From the NCBI GenBank assembly GCA_036937835.1, contig CM072878.1, positions 10,478,501 through 10,542,500 of the forward strand: a stretch of 64,000 bases of DNA, given 5' to 3'. Each line of letters begins with the position of its first letter. Position 1 is the first letter of the stretch. This stretch comes from Pampus argenteus. Its lineage: Eukaryota > Chordata > Actinopteri > Scombriformes > Stromateidae. Below are positions 1-13,100 of this stretch, in pieces. The notes below the pieces were generated by a model. It had not been told where the DNA came from and ran no database searches. It worked only from the letters and a program-made list of their open reading frames with translations. Both the position numbers and the translations under genes were made by a program.

Positions 1-188
1 CATTTTACAATTAGATGATGACACAATGAATAACACAGTGATAGAAGAGAAGTCACCAGCGCAAGGTTGAAGAAAAGAAAATGTGAAGAAAAAAAGAAAA
101 AAGATGGTGCAAGAAATGCCTGAAAGACAACCTGAAGTCTGTTGAAAAACCCACACGGCACACTCCCCAATCAGAGAGCTCTACTCAC

Positions 189-260
189 ATTATCATTGCT
201 CCCTTTGTTGTCTTCGTATTTGCTCTCTATGTGGATGGAAAACTTGGGCAAGAAGGAGCA
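189..260 (-). CDS. pitpnc1: pitpnc1 exon 5 (last one in window)
   Basis: 72 nt, 24 codons, phase 0 on both sides, with acceptor CCCCCTGCAG and donor GTGAGT. It encodes CSFLPKFSIHIESKYEDNKG then SNDN, the conserved beta-strand region of PITPNC1. The next exon is not found in 1-188 and lies outside the window. Confidence 0.93.
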
Positions 261-492
261 CTGCAGGGGGACAAAAAAAAAAAAGGCTAGACATTCAGAA
301 ATTCATATGCACGGTGGTGACTTATATTACTGTAGGATTGGACCAGATCACATCTCACGGTTAGATTGCTGTCACCTGAACCACACGATTAGATGAGAGA
401 CTAAACTGTCTGAGTTTTATCGCCCCAAACCAGATAAGCAATAATGATTATTCGCTCACTGTGTAGATTTACAACTGCACACACACACACAC

Positions 493-530
<38 letters not shown>

Positions 531-655
531 AATTTATTGCCTTGTTGACATCAGCTCTTAAACATAGCAGTCCAATTAGATTAAAGTTGAACACTTCCAA
601 TTATTATACAACCAAATAGTGGAATACTGGTTACATAAGCTGTTGATATACAAGC

Positions 656-691
<36 letters not shown>

Positions 692-2811
692 CTGTGTGTG
701 TGTGTGTGGCACAGCAGGACAGATACATCATGACGGCTCAATTTTGCCCTGCAGCACAGGAAAGAATAAGCTATACAACTTGATGCTGGGAGCTCATACC
801 TCTTCTTACTGTAATTACTCGGTGCACTAAAGCAGTGCGGTCTAGTCAAGCTTACTGGGCCTTGTGAAGGAGACAATGAGAAAAGTGTGTATGTGTATGT
901 GTGTATGTGTGTGACAGAGACTCAAGGGCCAAGATGAACCTTCATCCTGTGTGTGTGTGTGTGTTTGTGTGTGTGTTTGTGTGGTAAACCTGTGCCCTCA
1001 TTTTTGTTGCAGTCTTAAAGTTCTGGCTTTCAGGGCTACTGCACAAACACAATTCATGCATATTGTGTGATGTGTTCATGCAGTTGTTGCTTTCCCCGTA
1101 ATGTGTTTTTGTCAATTCAAAATAATCACTTTACTTTCACTTTTTTTGAAAAACAAGGTCAAGATCATTTTTTATCTTTTGCCCCAGCACCACTCACCTT
1201 GGACTAATCATAACAAAACCTTCCCAAGCTGAATCAGTGCCACCAGGCAACGTGATTACATAAGCACCATCAACGCCGACTATTAATGCTTGTTTAACTT
1301 ACAAGCTGCCCCCCTGTCTTGAGCTTGATGGCTTTTCAAATCACTGAAATGAAGAGCTGTTTTGTAAACCTGTGACATATTTTGCCCCCCAAAAAAAGGG
1401 AACACATATTCTCATTATTATTTCCACATGACCTGCCATGACCTTCCTCACACATCCAGATGTTCAATGTGGCTCAATGGAGGCGATCACAGGCTGCTGC
1501 TGTTTATCAGCGTTTCATCGATGTTTCCTTCCTGCTTTTGACATAAGGCGAGCAGGCTAGTCCCCCGAATGTCCTGGAGAAAATCATTAGTGCTTTTTCT
1601 CTCGGCAACAGTCAATTAACCAATTATACTGGTGAGAGTTGTGGGGGTCTCTTAATATTTCCTTGATCAGTTACCAGATATTGATTTTGTGGATTTATGT
1701 AGCAGAAAGGAAACAGGTGTCGTTTTAGATCTGGACCTGAAGTTGATTTACATTTTCAACATCTGTTGTTATGAGCTCCGGGATAATGAGCGAAGCAATT
1801 AGTTTTTCAGATATAAAACATGTGTTTCCTTTCACAGGGTGTCCAAGCTTATTGTCAACATGGGCACCTCCCTGTGGAGATATTCCACGCATATCCAACA
1901 GGGTGGTGACCCCAGGGCAGACCTACAAAATATTGGAGGGATAACATATTATTCCTGGCCTGGTAACACCTCATGATTATACAGGAAGAAATGGAGGAAG
2001 CGTCCAGGGAGGACATCTGGGTTATCAGTTTGGAATTGTATAAGGAATGAAAGGATGTCAAGTACTATAATAATATACCCAGTTTTCCTCTCCATTTTTA
2101 CTTGCATGCACAGTGTTCATTTTGTTGCTATAAACTGTTTTTTTTTTGTTTTGTTTTTTCACTGATGTGAAATTACTCGTGTCTCAAAGAGTGGGTGTTT
2201 ATATTTAAATGTCACCGCATGAAAAATTCCAAAATGTGAGACAAGATGTTGTTGTTTCTGTTTGCATTAGGCTTCAGGGGCTGTGAGCACAATCTGATGA
2301 ATGAAGGTCAGAATAATATCGCAAACATGTGCAGAAGTCTGCTTCTCTCTCTCACTCTCTATCACACACACACACACACACACACACGCACAAACCAAAT
2401 GGGCTTTTTAAACATATTAAACATCTTCATCACCGTTGACGTGCTTTTACTGTCAATGAAGCTAGCTAGAAAAACTTTATTATCCATTCAGTTTTCAAGA
2501 TTAATATATAATAAAAAGATGGGGTTAATTGGCTTTGAGATGCATTTAAACTCCAGGAAATCTCATGTAACTCGGTGTGGTCACCAAAGGTTAAGTTATT
2601 GAAAACCTAATAACGTTAAGGCCTCGCTCTGCTCTCACCTCATCCTTTAGCTTCTACCCCACTGATTGATATGTCAGCTGTTAGATCAAGTGTGTTGTAT
2701 GAGTGATTTTATGTGTACATGCATGAGTGCAGACTCAATGAAAGTACTCACCGTGTACTCTGATCACATTCCCAGAAGAGGCCACCAGTATAACGGACAG
2801 AAATGGGAAGT

Positions 2812-2842
<31 letters not shown>

Positions 2843-5800
2843 GGGGGCAGACAGGTACAAGAGAACAAAGACAGACAGTATGACACAGAACAGAGGAGAG
2901 GAAAAGAATCACTTAGTTAGGAATGGAAAAAGGAACATTAAGCCTCACCTTCATATTCTTCTATGTGTATGATCTTACTGAAGACATATTTAGTCACGTG
3001 TCACATTTGTACTGCAGGTCCCTGTGCAGCTGCTCCCATGTTGTTTAGCATACTGCGGTGCTCACAGTTACTGAAAGCAATGTGCAACGTGATATCTGCA
3101 GACTGCTGTTGGTTTATTTCCTGTCAGTATTTTTATTTTATTTTTTATTTTTGTAGGATTTAAAGCGTCTGTGCCACCTGAATGTTGATTTAACTTTCAA
3201 AAGTTGTACAGACTGTAATGAAAGCCCTTTAAATGAAACACTTTACAGGAATGCCGTAGCACAACAGCTGCAAAATAGCAGGTACTCGTCTGGCACATTC
3301 AAAAAAAATATGTCTGTGTCAAGTTTGTCTGAAGGATATTGCATCCTGGTGTTAACAGATGATAAAAAAACAACAACACTTGAAGTATCATGTATGTGAC
3401 AGGTGACACAAGCTGGTGATACTGCATGAATGCATGAATTATAGAGTGAAGTGCATGGATGTGTAATTAAAGCATTACCTGTGATAGTGTATGGGTAATA
3501 GTTCCAAGCCTTCTCTGTGACATAGAATATCTTTGGGACCACTGCTCTGGCCCAGCTGGGTAGCTTGCTGAAACAGAAGAGTGAAAAATGGCGGAAGCAT
3601 TAGAGAGGACCGATGAGACAAACAGCTATTGTGCTGTACAGTAAGAGTGCTCTCCTCTCTTAAAGTTTCTCCACTCTTTCCCTTGACCCTATCACCCAGA
3701 ATAGGCAATGATAAGCATCCAGCTGTGTGTTACCATAATGGAGGCCATACAAGGCAGCCATGATGGCCCCCTGGGAAAGGTGATTACACTGATTACACCC
3801 TGCACCCTGCAGTGGAGTTTCTCCAGAGCTTGCACTGTGATAGATATAAAAAGGGACACAGCGGGCGGATAATTACAGAGAACTAGCTATTACTCAGCAC
3901 AAATGTACTCCAAATGCTGATAGCTAAAGCCGAATAGCCGTGGGCACCTTGTTGGGCGTCCAATCAAAATGCAAACGATTACTGTGGGAAGAGGAACAAC
4001 AGGGGCGAAACGTTTACTAGCAAGAGGGGAAATTGTCAAGCCACAGAAAAAAAAAAAATGCAAAAACTAACATGTGATTAGAGCGGACTTCTTTTTAAAA
4101 CTTGGGTACTTTTAACAATAGACCACTGGAGGTTTTCTCATTATTGTTTCCCATCAGAAACAGTTCATTGCAGCCAAAATGACAGTTGGTTCGGATTTGT
4201 AGCCAAACAAGCAATGCAAATGGCACAAAAAACCATCAATACGTTTGTAGCAAATTCAATTTTCAGGATAATTCTCTGTCAAACCAGCTGTGGATTATTT
4301 TAACTAGCACATTATCACTTTCTATCTGTCTTACTACACTGGTTCGTCACTAAGAGTCTGTATGTGCCACTGGGACGAGAGACGGACCCTCCAGTGGACT
4401 GTCCAGACACAGCAGACTGCTCACATGTCTTTAGACCGCCTTATCTACAACCCAGACACCCACCCCCACAAACACACACACTTACACACACGCACAGGCT
4501 GCAGCTATAACGTGGTAACAGGTGGTTTGTAGGTGGAGAGAGGCAGGCGCGGTGTCCGACAGTGACTGCTCAAATTATCTATCACACATCTAGCACTGCC
4601 CTAATCTTTCTCTGCCCACACCAACAGCAACGCTTAGACAAGCACACACACACATAAGTTTCCTCAACGACACTTCACATTTCCCAAAGGCCCACCTACT
4701 TGTCATTTCTGACCACGAAACCTCACCTCTCTCTTCCTCTCCATTTGATATTCCTCCGGAGGCGTTCTTTTCATCTCATTGTCTTACTTTTGAATATTTT
4801 GAGTGCCGCAGTGGTCTGTAAGAGTGCTTTACTTGCTCTTTATTTAACACCGTGTCCCCTGCTCCGTCTCATTACCATGCAACACTAACATCTCCTGTCG
4901 CTGAAATGAGCTACATCAAAGACACTGCCTGCCTCCCAATGTCAACTGTTGAAACCTTTCGCCCGTGTAGGTCCTGCCTAAATGTCCATACAGTACATCA
5001 CACCTGGATCTAGGTGTTCATATTGGCAGGTACTTAAGCAAGATGTTGAATCCATAGCAGTTCAATTACACTCCTCTCCCCAGCTGACCCTGTGGTCCCA
5101 TCTCTCTATTGAAATCAATAGTTTTAAATTACATTAATTTGATAGCAGTTGGATATATTGATGGATTTGTCCCACTGCCAAGTGTTTGCTGTGGATTTAT
5201 CGGAGTTACTAGAGTGTGTGACGATAGACCTGCAGTATACGACTGACCAGGAGCAAACTGAATCATTGCTGTTGAAGTAAGCCGTGCACTGAATAATGCA
5301 TGAAGATACGACTGCGATAAAAAAAATAAAAATTCTGGCTGAGAAAGAGAGATCCAGTGAAACATACCATGAAGTCTGTCCATGACGTCTATATATGTAC
5401 TGTCTGACAATCTCTGTTGCAGTTGTCTCAAATCATTACATTTCATGTCCAACTCAACCGTTCTGGTTGTCTACAAGTCATCCTCTGCGATCGTTGAGAG
5501 ATTCAATAAGGGAAATCAATGAGGTGAACCCGAGGTTTCACCTGGATTCATCCCATCAGCGTACACAACGGAAAGTGTCTGTGATATTTTGTACAAATGT
5601 ACATAACGTGTTTTTGTTTTTTTTGTGTGTGTGTGCAACAGGGTCACATTGACAGCAAATTCACAAAAGAGGGCGAGGAGACACGTTCCTACATGCAGTA
5701 GTTAATTCAATTATAATCCACATAACAGAAAATCAAATACTCAATTTCACGCTTATCAAGTTTAACAAAACACAGGTCCTGCTGGAAATAGGCTCGGAAA

Positions 5801-7079
5801 GAGATGAAAAGGTACACATCTCATTCCGGAAACACAGCAGCCAAAACCTATGATGACATGCCCTATATGTGACAATTTATACACATCTATTTCAATAAGA
5901 CAACCTACAATCACAGCTACAGTATGCAGTAAAAAAAACCCCATCACTATTATCTTTTCCTTGTCAAATCTCTCCTGACAGCTTTATCAGCAACAGCCTA
6001 ATGAATTGTGATAGAATGCAGAGGATTATTGTGAGATATGAAATAATAGTAGAATATAAGGTCACGATACGTGGGCTTTGATGTTCCTGTGGAGCTAGAC
6101 CTTTTGATTTTTTTTCCTTTGGGGATCAATGGAGTATAAAAAAAAGGTTATATATATATAAAGTTATATATTCCTCATAAATCATTTATTTAATTAAGCT
6201 GAGCATGATGGCAATAGGAAGACACTCACTTGTTGAGGTAGATTCTTTTCTCAGTGAACTGGCCCGCTCCATGCTCGGGGTCCTCGTACGGCTCATTCTG
6301 GACCACCTCCACGCCCTCCCCACGTTCACTCTGCTCATGACTGTGTTTACTGATCATATACAGCTGGCCGATCCGGTACTGGAAGACAGACAGGAGATAA
6401 ACAAACAAACAGTAATGTTTAATATTCAATCGATTGTTTTATTAAGTTTAGTGAGACAATTACAGTAGATGAAGGAGGTCACCCTGACATATTAATGTTT
6501 CTATTGCAGCAAACTGTCCTTGTAGGTACACATTTTGGGGATAATTCTGATGAATGGAAACAATATGTCAACAGTTGACTCAACAGTATAATTTTATAAC
6601 AGCCATAAAAATAAACACAGAAGGGAAAATACCAGGATTACTGTTCTCAGCATATGTTCATGACACCTTGGGACAGTCACCATAGTGAAAGAAAGCTGGG
6701 GGATTAAGAGCTGTCTGCAGCATAGTGACAAAGGCCTCATATCATATCAGGAGCAAGCGGCACGACTATAGCAATAACAGCAGTAGCAAGTTAGGTGAGC
6801 CTATCACACGGCCCCTTGTGACACATCAGTCAACATCCACAATCTTTCACTCGTCACTGACCGACCCACTTGGCCCAATGGTCACCTTGATAGGCTGGAA
6901 TGGAGCATCACATGGCAACTATTTTCCATACATTTGGAAAACGACAAGCGTTGGAGCGAGGGTGCTCCAGGACAGAGATTTCCGACAGCTCGTAGGCCTA
7001 TTTCCGGCCTGGAGAAATCGATACTGCCCTGATGGTGACTTATGCCACTCAGCTGGAATGCCAAGGGGTCACTCACACT

Positions 7080-7124
<45 letters not shown>

Positions 7125-10100
7125 AAAGCTCCAACCAAGGATAGCTGTGTTAAGCTAATGGAAAATAGACTGCCTGGGATGTTGACTTGTGACTTTACTA
7201 CCAGCCACAAAAAGCAAGTAATGGAGAGAAGAGAAGAGAGAGTATTCCCAGCTGGAATTTTGATGGCGGAAGGTTTGTGACTGAACAGCTGTTGGAGCGT
7301 GGCATCATTTTTCCGTTGCAACAGTCAGACACCGTAACGGGTCAGGCATAAGAGAAGGGGGAACGTGTATTTAGTCACACACAAACTCACATTCAAGTAC
7401 ACATAGACACACAATGCACACTTGCAGTCAAACCGTTGAAGTGCACGATTTGTGCACATGCGTAAAAGCTCTATAGCGAGTGTTTCAGCGTCTGTTAACT
7501 AACAGTATACTACAAACCACACAAGGTCAGTGATACGTTGGTGAACATAGTGGAGCATTTAGCAGCTAAAAAGCCAGATATTTCCCTCAGGAGTTAGTAA
7601 AAAAACAGAGGCTTAAAGGAGAGTGGATACGGTGGGCACAAACACACCTCTAAACAAATGCAAATGTTGCCACGTATCCCCTGGATGTGTAAATATGCGA
7701 ACACGTTCACCATAGCAACTTTATAAGGTGATAATATGCCAGCGATTTGTTTACAGCTCGTTGCGTCGCCCCCATATTTTAATGAAGGTGGGTCACGTAG
7801 GGTCGAACATCAGATGGCAGCGTTTGACAGTGATGTTTGGCAATGTTTTTTTCCAAATCATCTCTGTTACACTGCAATACAATTTTAATATTTGTGTGGA
7901 TGTGTATGAGGGGAATAGTCTTAGCCAAACAGATATTGTATTATATAAACGGGAATACCAGACACAAGCCGAAAGGCTTAAAAGTACAGCAGTCTCATAG
8001 AAAACAACTAACAAGACCCATCTTTCTTACAGTGTTATTGAAAGTTGAGGTAATTTTACAATGAGGTATCATTATTTTCCCTTGTATAACCGCTGCATTA
8101 CAATATTGTTTGTTGAATAATTAAGGTATTGTCTATTTATTTATATGTCATTAGGGTGGGAGAGATGGAGAGTGGGTGAGTTCGTGACATTTCAGACAGC
8201 CAAACAGAAGAGGATTGTTGAATAGATCAATAACTAGAGATTCCTCTTTGGGGACACAGTACAAAAAAAATAAAAAATAAAAAGACTCAACAATGAACAT
8301 TAAATCTCCCTGGTGGATAAAAAGCATCGAGGCAGAGTACCCACTCAAGAGGAGCTTCGAGAGCCAATCAGATCACACTGACAGTGTATTAACATTAAGG
8401 ATCATCTTTTCCATTTCACCCTTGACTCATTCAGGATTCTCACATATTGTGCAAACACGCCAGCCATTGTGCTGTTTTTCCTACTTCACCATTATTCAGC
8501 CTCCTGTCTGCTGTCTAGCTAGACAGGCTGAGAGCTGCAGTTGATGAATGAGAGACTGTTTTTCTTTGTTGTCTTTGGAAATGTCGCTCTAATGACTAGT
8601 GGGGAGAAAGGGCCCCTGGCTCAGGTTAGAGTGGCCATGAATAATTCTTGTTATTGCTCTCTTTTTCTGCCTTTCTAAAGACTAGTAGAATCACTGGACA
8701 GGATCAAGGGTTGGCAGAAAGGAGAAAAGATGCTATCTTGTCAGTTCAGGTGCAGTTTTTCTTTTTTTTTTGTTCAGTAACACTTTAGATTAAAGCCTGG
8801 AAATTACAGTGTAAATATTATGCAAACACAGGGTACCAGTGAAATATCTCCTGGGTGTCTACAAGGAAGATACAAGGGAAGAAGTACATGAAATAAAAGG
8901 GGCAACGATGCATTTACAAGGGACCTGGAAACATATGTAAGAAATATAACAATGCTACCCAAATCATGTTTACTGAGTGTTATGTGTAGATACCACAGAC
9001 TGCCTCAATTAAACATGTCACATGCGCGTGCACACCTTTCTGCTATCAATCAACAGTGCAATGCAGCACATTTTACTATGTGAAAATGTAATTACTGTTG
9101 TGTGTTGCCACGGCGAATAGCAAAAAAAACCGCAATCTGTCATGCACACTTTTCAAAACAATTTGGTTACTGACTCAATTTTCGCAATTTTGTCGGCTTA
9201 TTTCTTTTTTACTCTCACCCCGTATCCACTTTTCCTCTCTAATTTCCACCTTCTCCTTTGTGAACTCCTCTTCTCACTCTTCACTGTCATTTGCAATCAG
9301 TTCATTGTTTTGTGTCTTATTTGCCAAGTACACTCTTGTAACTTTCAGCCGTTTGCCCTCTGCCTCACACTCTGTACACAGATCACTACCACATTGACTA
9401 TGACTCATATTAAAGTATCATCACACATGAAGCCACTATTAATGCCACAATACCAAATGGGCAGTTATGTTTAGAGCAAAAGACCAATTTCAAAACATCA
9501 CTTTTAGCAATTTAACAATTCAAACACATCCTGATCTCTGGGAATTGAGAGTGATTTCCCCAATGAATTCCAAATAAACCGCCGCTATGCATTTATGAAA
9601 CATGACATTGGCAATGATTCATAAGCATCTAAGGCACCGTGATGTCATCGTGACTTGACATGCAATCAGGAGAGAGACGAAGACACTGAGACACTATACT
9701 GTAATTAAAATCTTTGTGTTGTTCTGCTTCTCCGGCTCTCTGTTCTATCACAACAGCAGGCGGTGGGGAGCTGTGGTTATTGTGCTGCAGCCAAGGAGTG
9801 TGTTAGTGGGAGTGTAAGATTCTGACAGAGCATGCTCACGACAGACAGACTAATTACTGCGTTGAACTCTCTGTACTGTTGGATAAATGTCTGTAGCCTC
9901 TGACGTGTGTGTGTGTGTGTGTGTGTGTGTTAAAGAGAAAGTATTTACTCTAACAGACTAATCATTCAAAAGGGGTTCAATCAAGTCTCTTATTATTAAA
10001 ATTATTGGCCAAGTTCATTATGACATGCTTTGTGACATCTTTTAATTCTGTAAATTGATGTACAATATGCATTATTACATAGTGTATGTTCATAGCTGCA

Positions 10101-13100
10101 GTTCAAAGCTTTTCTGTGTACTATCATTATGAAATCCAACCATGTTGTTTTCTCTCGTCGCCCCATATGGAAAAAAAAAAAAAAAAGACTTTAACATCAG
10201 AGGGCGTGCACACATATAAACATTCTGCCTCTAAACAGACGCACAGAGTGTCAGAACAGCGGCCAAAATAAACATTTCCAAAACGGAGACATTTTAATTG
10301 GCGCAGGTTGATCCTAATTTATCATACCATCTGCTAGCAAAATCACAAATATATAATTGGAATTAAGATTGAAAGTAAAACATCAACAGCAAATTAACGT
10401 CTCTGGCTCTGAGCATACTACTGGTAGCAGAGTCAAAAAAACATGAAAAAAAAGGACTCAGGAGTTTTGAGAAAAATAAGAATAATAAAAGTAATTTTGC
10501 TGCCTTACTGCCTGGCCTCACGAATCAGCTCAATTTGAATCCGGACAACAGAGATATGAAGTACGCTGAGCTGGTTAAAGCACACAATTCTGCATCAGGT
10601 GATGTTTCAGATGAGCTGCGGTATTGGCACGGTGTATATTGCTTTTGCAACTTTCACACAACCAACGCTGCACTAACACACGTCAACTCAGTTCCATTCA
10701 CAGTCATGAGTGACAACTACTGATCTGCAGCATAGCTGGTGGATCATTTCAAATGAAATGAACATTTTCAGTATTGTACAATTCCTCTGTCAACAATAAC
10801 CTTTATTAAACCTAATTTACACACATGCATATAGTGTTGCTCTTATGAGGACCTTGACATCCTTGAGTCCTAAACTCTAATGACTATATCTAAGCTGAGT
10901 GCTTTGTCCAAAACTAACCTTAACACAAAAGTTACTATAACTGGTACTAAATATAAAAAAAGCAGAAGAACACACACACATACGCACTGTGCTGTTAGAG
11001 CAGAAACTGGAGCATGTGGGCATGCTGCTGGGAGCATATGACATTCCTCCATTCATGCTGATTCAGCAAACTGTGAAGGTGCTATAGTTTGATAAATTCA
11101 CCTGCCATACCAGAAGTGGGGTCACATACACATAGCAGGGGGATGCTAAAGACGGCAGCTGGCATGGGGGAAGTAATGTGTTGAAGCCTTTTCCCTTTTC
11201 ATGGCCTAACTCAGTCAACTCAGTACCCCAGTCAGTCAATCCAGAAGTCAAAAGCATGGAGAATGATGGATCTGAGAACCAGATTACCAAACAAAGTGCT
11301 AAAACTGAAGGGTATCTTCAAGGCTCTGCGTAGAGTAACCAGCCTTAATACACACAAAAAGGTCTTTTTAAAGCCACTTGCCAGGAGCGAAAGAGTGTGT
11401 TACATAAACATAACTTATTAATACTGATCGCAGCAGGTGGGAAAGCGCACTCCTCTGTCTTTCTCCCCCCTTTTTTTTCTCGCTGTTTCTCTCCTCCCGT
11501 CTTCTCATCCATGCATCTCTGCAGTGTCTGAGGTCACCGAACCAAAAATTACATAACATCAAGATCACTCAGTACGGATCTTTCCACTACGCATCATCTT
11601 TACCCCCCGCCTCGCAGCACGCTGGGTGGCCTACTGGAGTGATGTGTTTATGTGCATACAAGTAGCAGGAGAGAAAGAGGCAGGTAGAGACGATAAGAGA
11701 GAAAAGGGCGGGGCTGCAGGATAAAGACGTTTAGGAAGCTGATTGGTGAGCCAAGATGACAGGATGGATGACACTACTCTACTCCTGTTCTCCCTCCTCT
11801 TTATACTCCTTTTCCAACTTTTTCCTACCAACTTTAGTTTGCATTATTAACTCTTTCTCCTCAATAATAGTCAGTAAAAAGCAGGAGTAAGTAAAGATCA
11901 AACAACCTCCGTGGAGAACAAAGAAGAAGCAGAGGCCACAGGTGATGGCTAGGGTGCGACATCATGAATAAGTCATTTTTGAACTTATTATTTATTCTAC
12001 CAGCAAAATATGCCATGAATCAAATCTATCACATTCCTTACTTCATCTTAAAGCCTTGAGTGAGATCCAGATGCGTTTTTCCGTAAGCTTCATTCACTTG
12101 GTTGATAAACAAGTTACGTAAGGCTTTTGTCCCCCCCCTATTTCACTCTGGAGTGTTTTGGTACAACTTGAGTTTCAGGTTGCTTGGGGAAAACCATCTC
12201 ATTTATTATGCATACTGACAGCACAGTGTACTTCTTACAGTTCTGCTCAGATAGAAAAAAGTGAACAGCAAAAGCATAGAAATGGAGGAAGAATGAATGA
12301 GAGAAAGGAATGACCGCGGTTGTTATCTTAGTTTGTTCTTGCATACTATCAGCCTCCCCATCTTTCTTCTTCCTCATATTTTCTGATGAGAAAGGCATCA
12401 ACATCGATGAAGAAGCGACTGCAAAAAGACAAGCATGCCAAAAAGTGGGCTAGAGGATGAACAAGAAAAAAAAAGAAATTAGTGAGAGGATAGTTTCACA
12501 CAAAAGAGGGACAGCTTGATGAGTTTGTATGAGTTGTGGCAGGTGGACAAAGGTCAAAGTCAAGTGATGATGATCGAAAAAATTGAAATCATCTGTCACG
12601 TTCACTCCCCGGCCACACCCACCTCATCAGCCGACTCTGTTCACCTGTGCACTCTTCAGTTGCAGCCTGTATTTGAGCCTCTCTGGTTCACAGACTCTTT
12701 GGCAGATTGTTCTCAGCCTCTATGCTAGACCTTCCAGTGTTTTCACTTGGACTGATCTCCTTTTTATCGACCCTGCCTGCCTTGTACTAACCTGCCCATC
12801 GTTTATTATAAAAAATATGAATTGCCAGATGTTTAAAAAAAAAAAAATCTTAATAATTAAGCAGGACTATCTTTCAGTATCATCATTTATGTTTTTTCTT
12901 TAAAAGTAGATACTGTAATAAATGTGTCTATTTTAAATACATATAGTGATAGAACAACTTTTCAAGAGTTCATAGAGTTAATGCTGTTTTTAGAGTTTTA
13001 TAACTCATCCAAGCATGACTCTCATGCAGTACAGTAGCATGCTAACATTTGCTAATTATTACTAAACACAAAGTACAGATGATGCTAACGGGAATGTTTT

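Larger units (their letters stand above)
261..6229. other. pitpnc1 introns 2-4
   Basis: Intronic sequence between the small pitpnc1 exons. Intron 4 is 261-2751, intron 3 is 2760-3478 and intron 2 is 3568-6229. The contents are microsatellites (listed separately) and unique AT-rich DNA. I see no further exon or mobile element in it. Confidence 0.7.
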
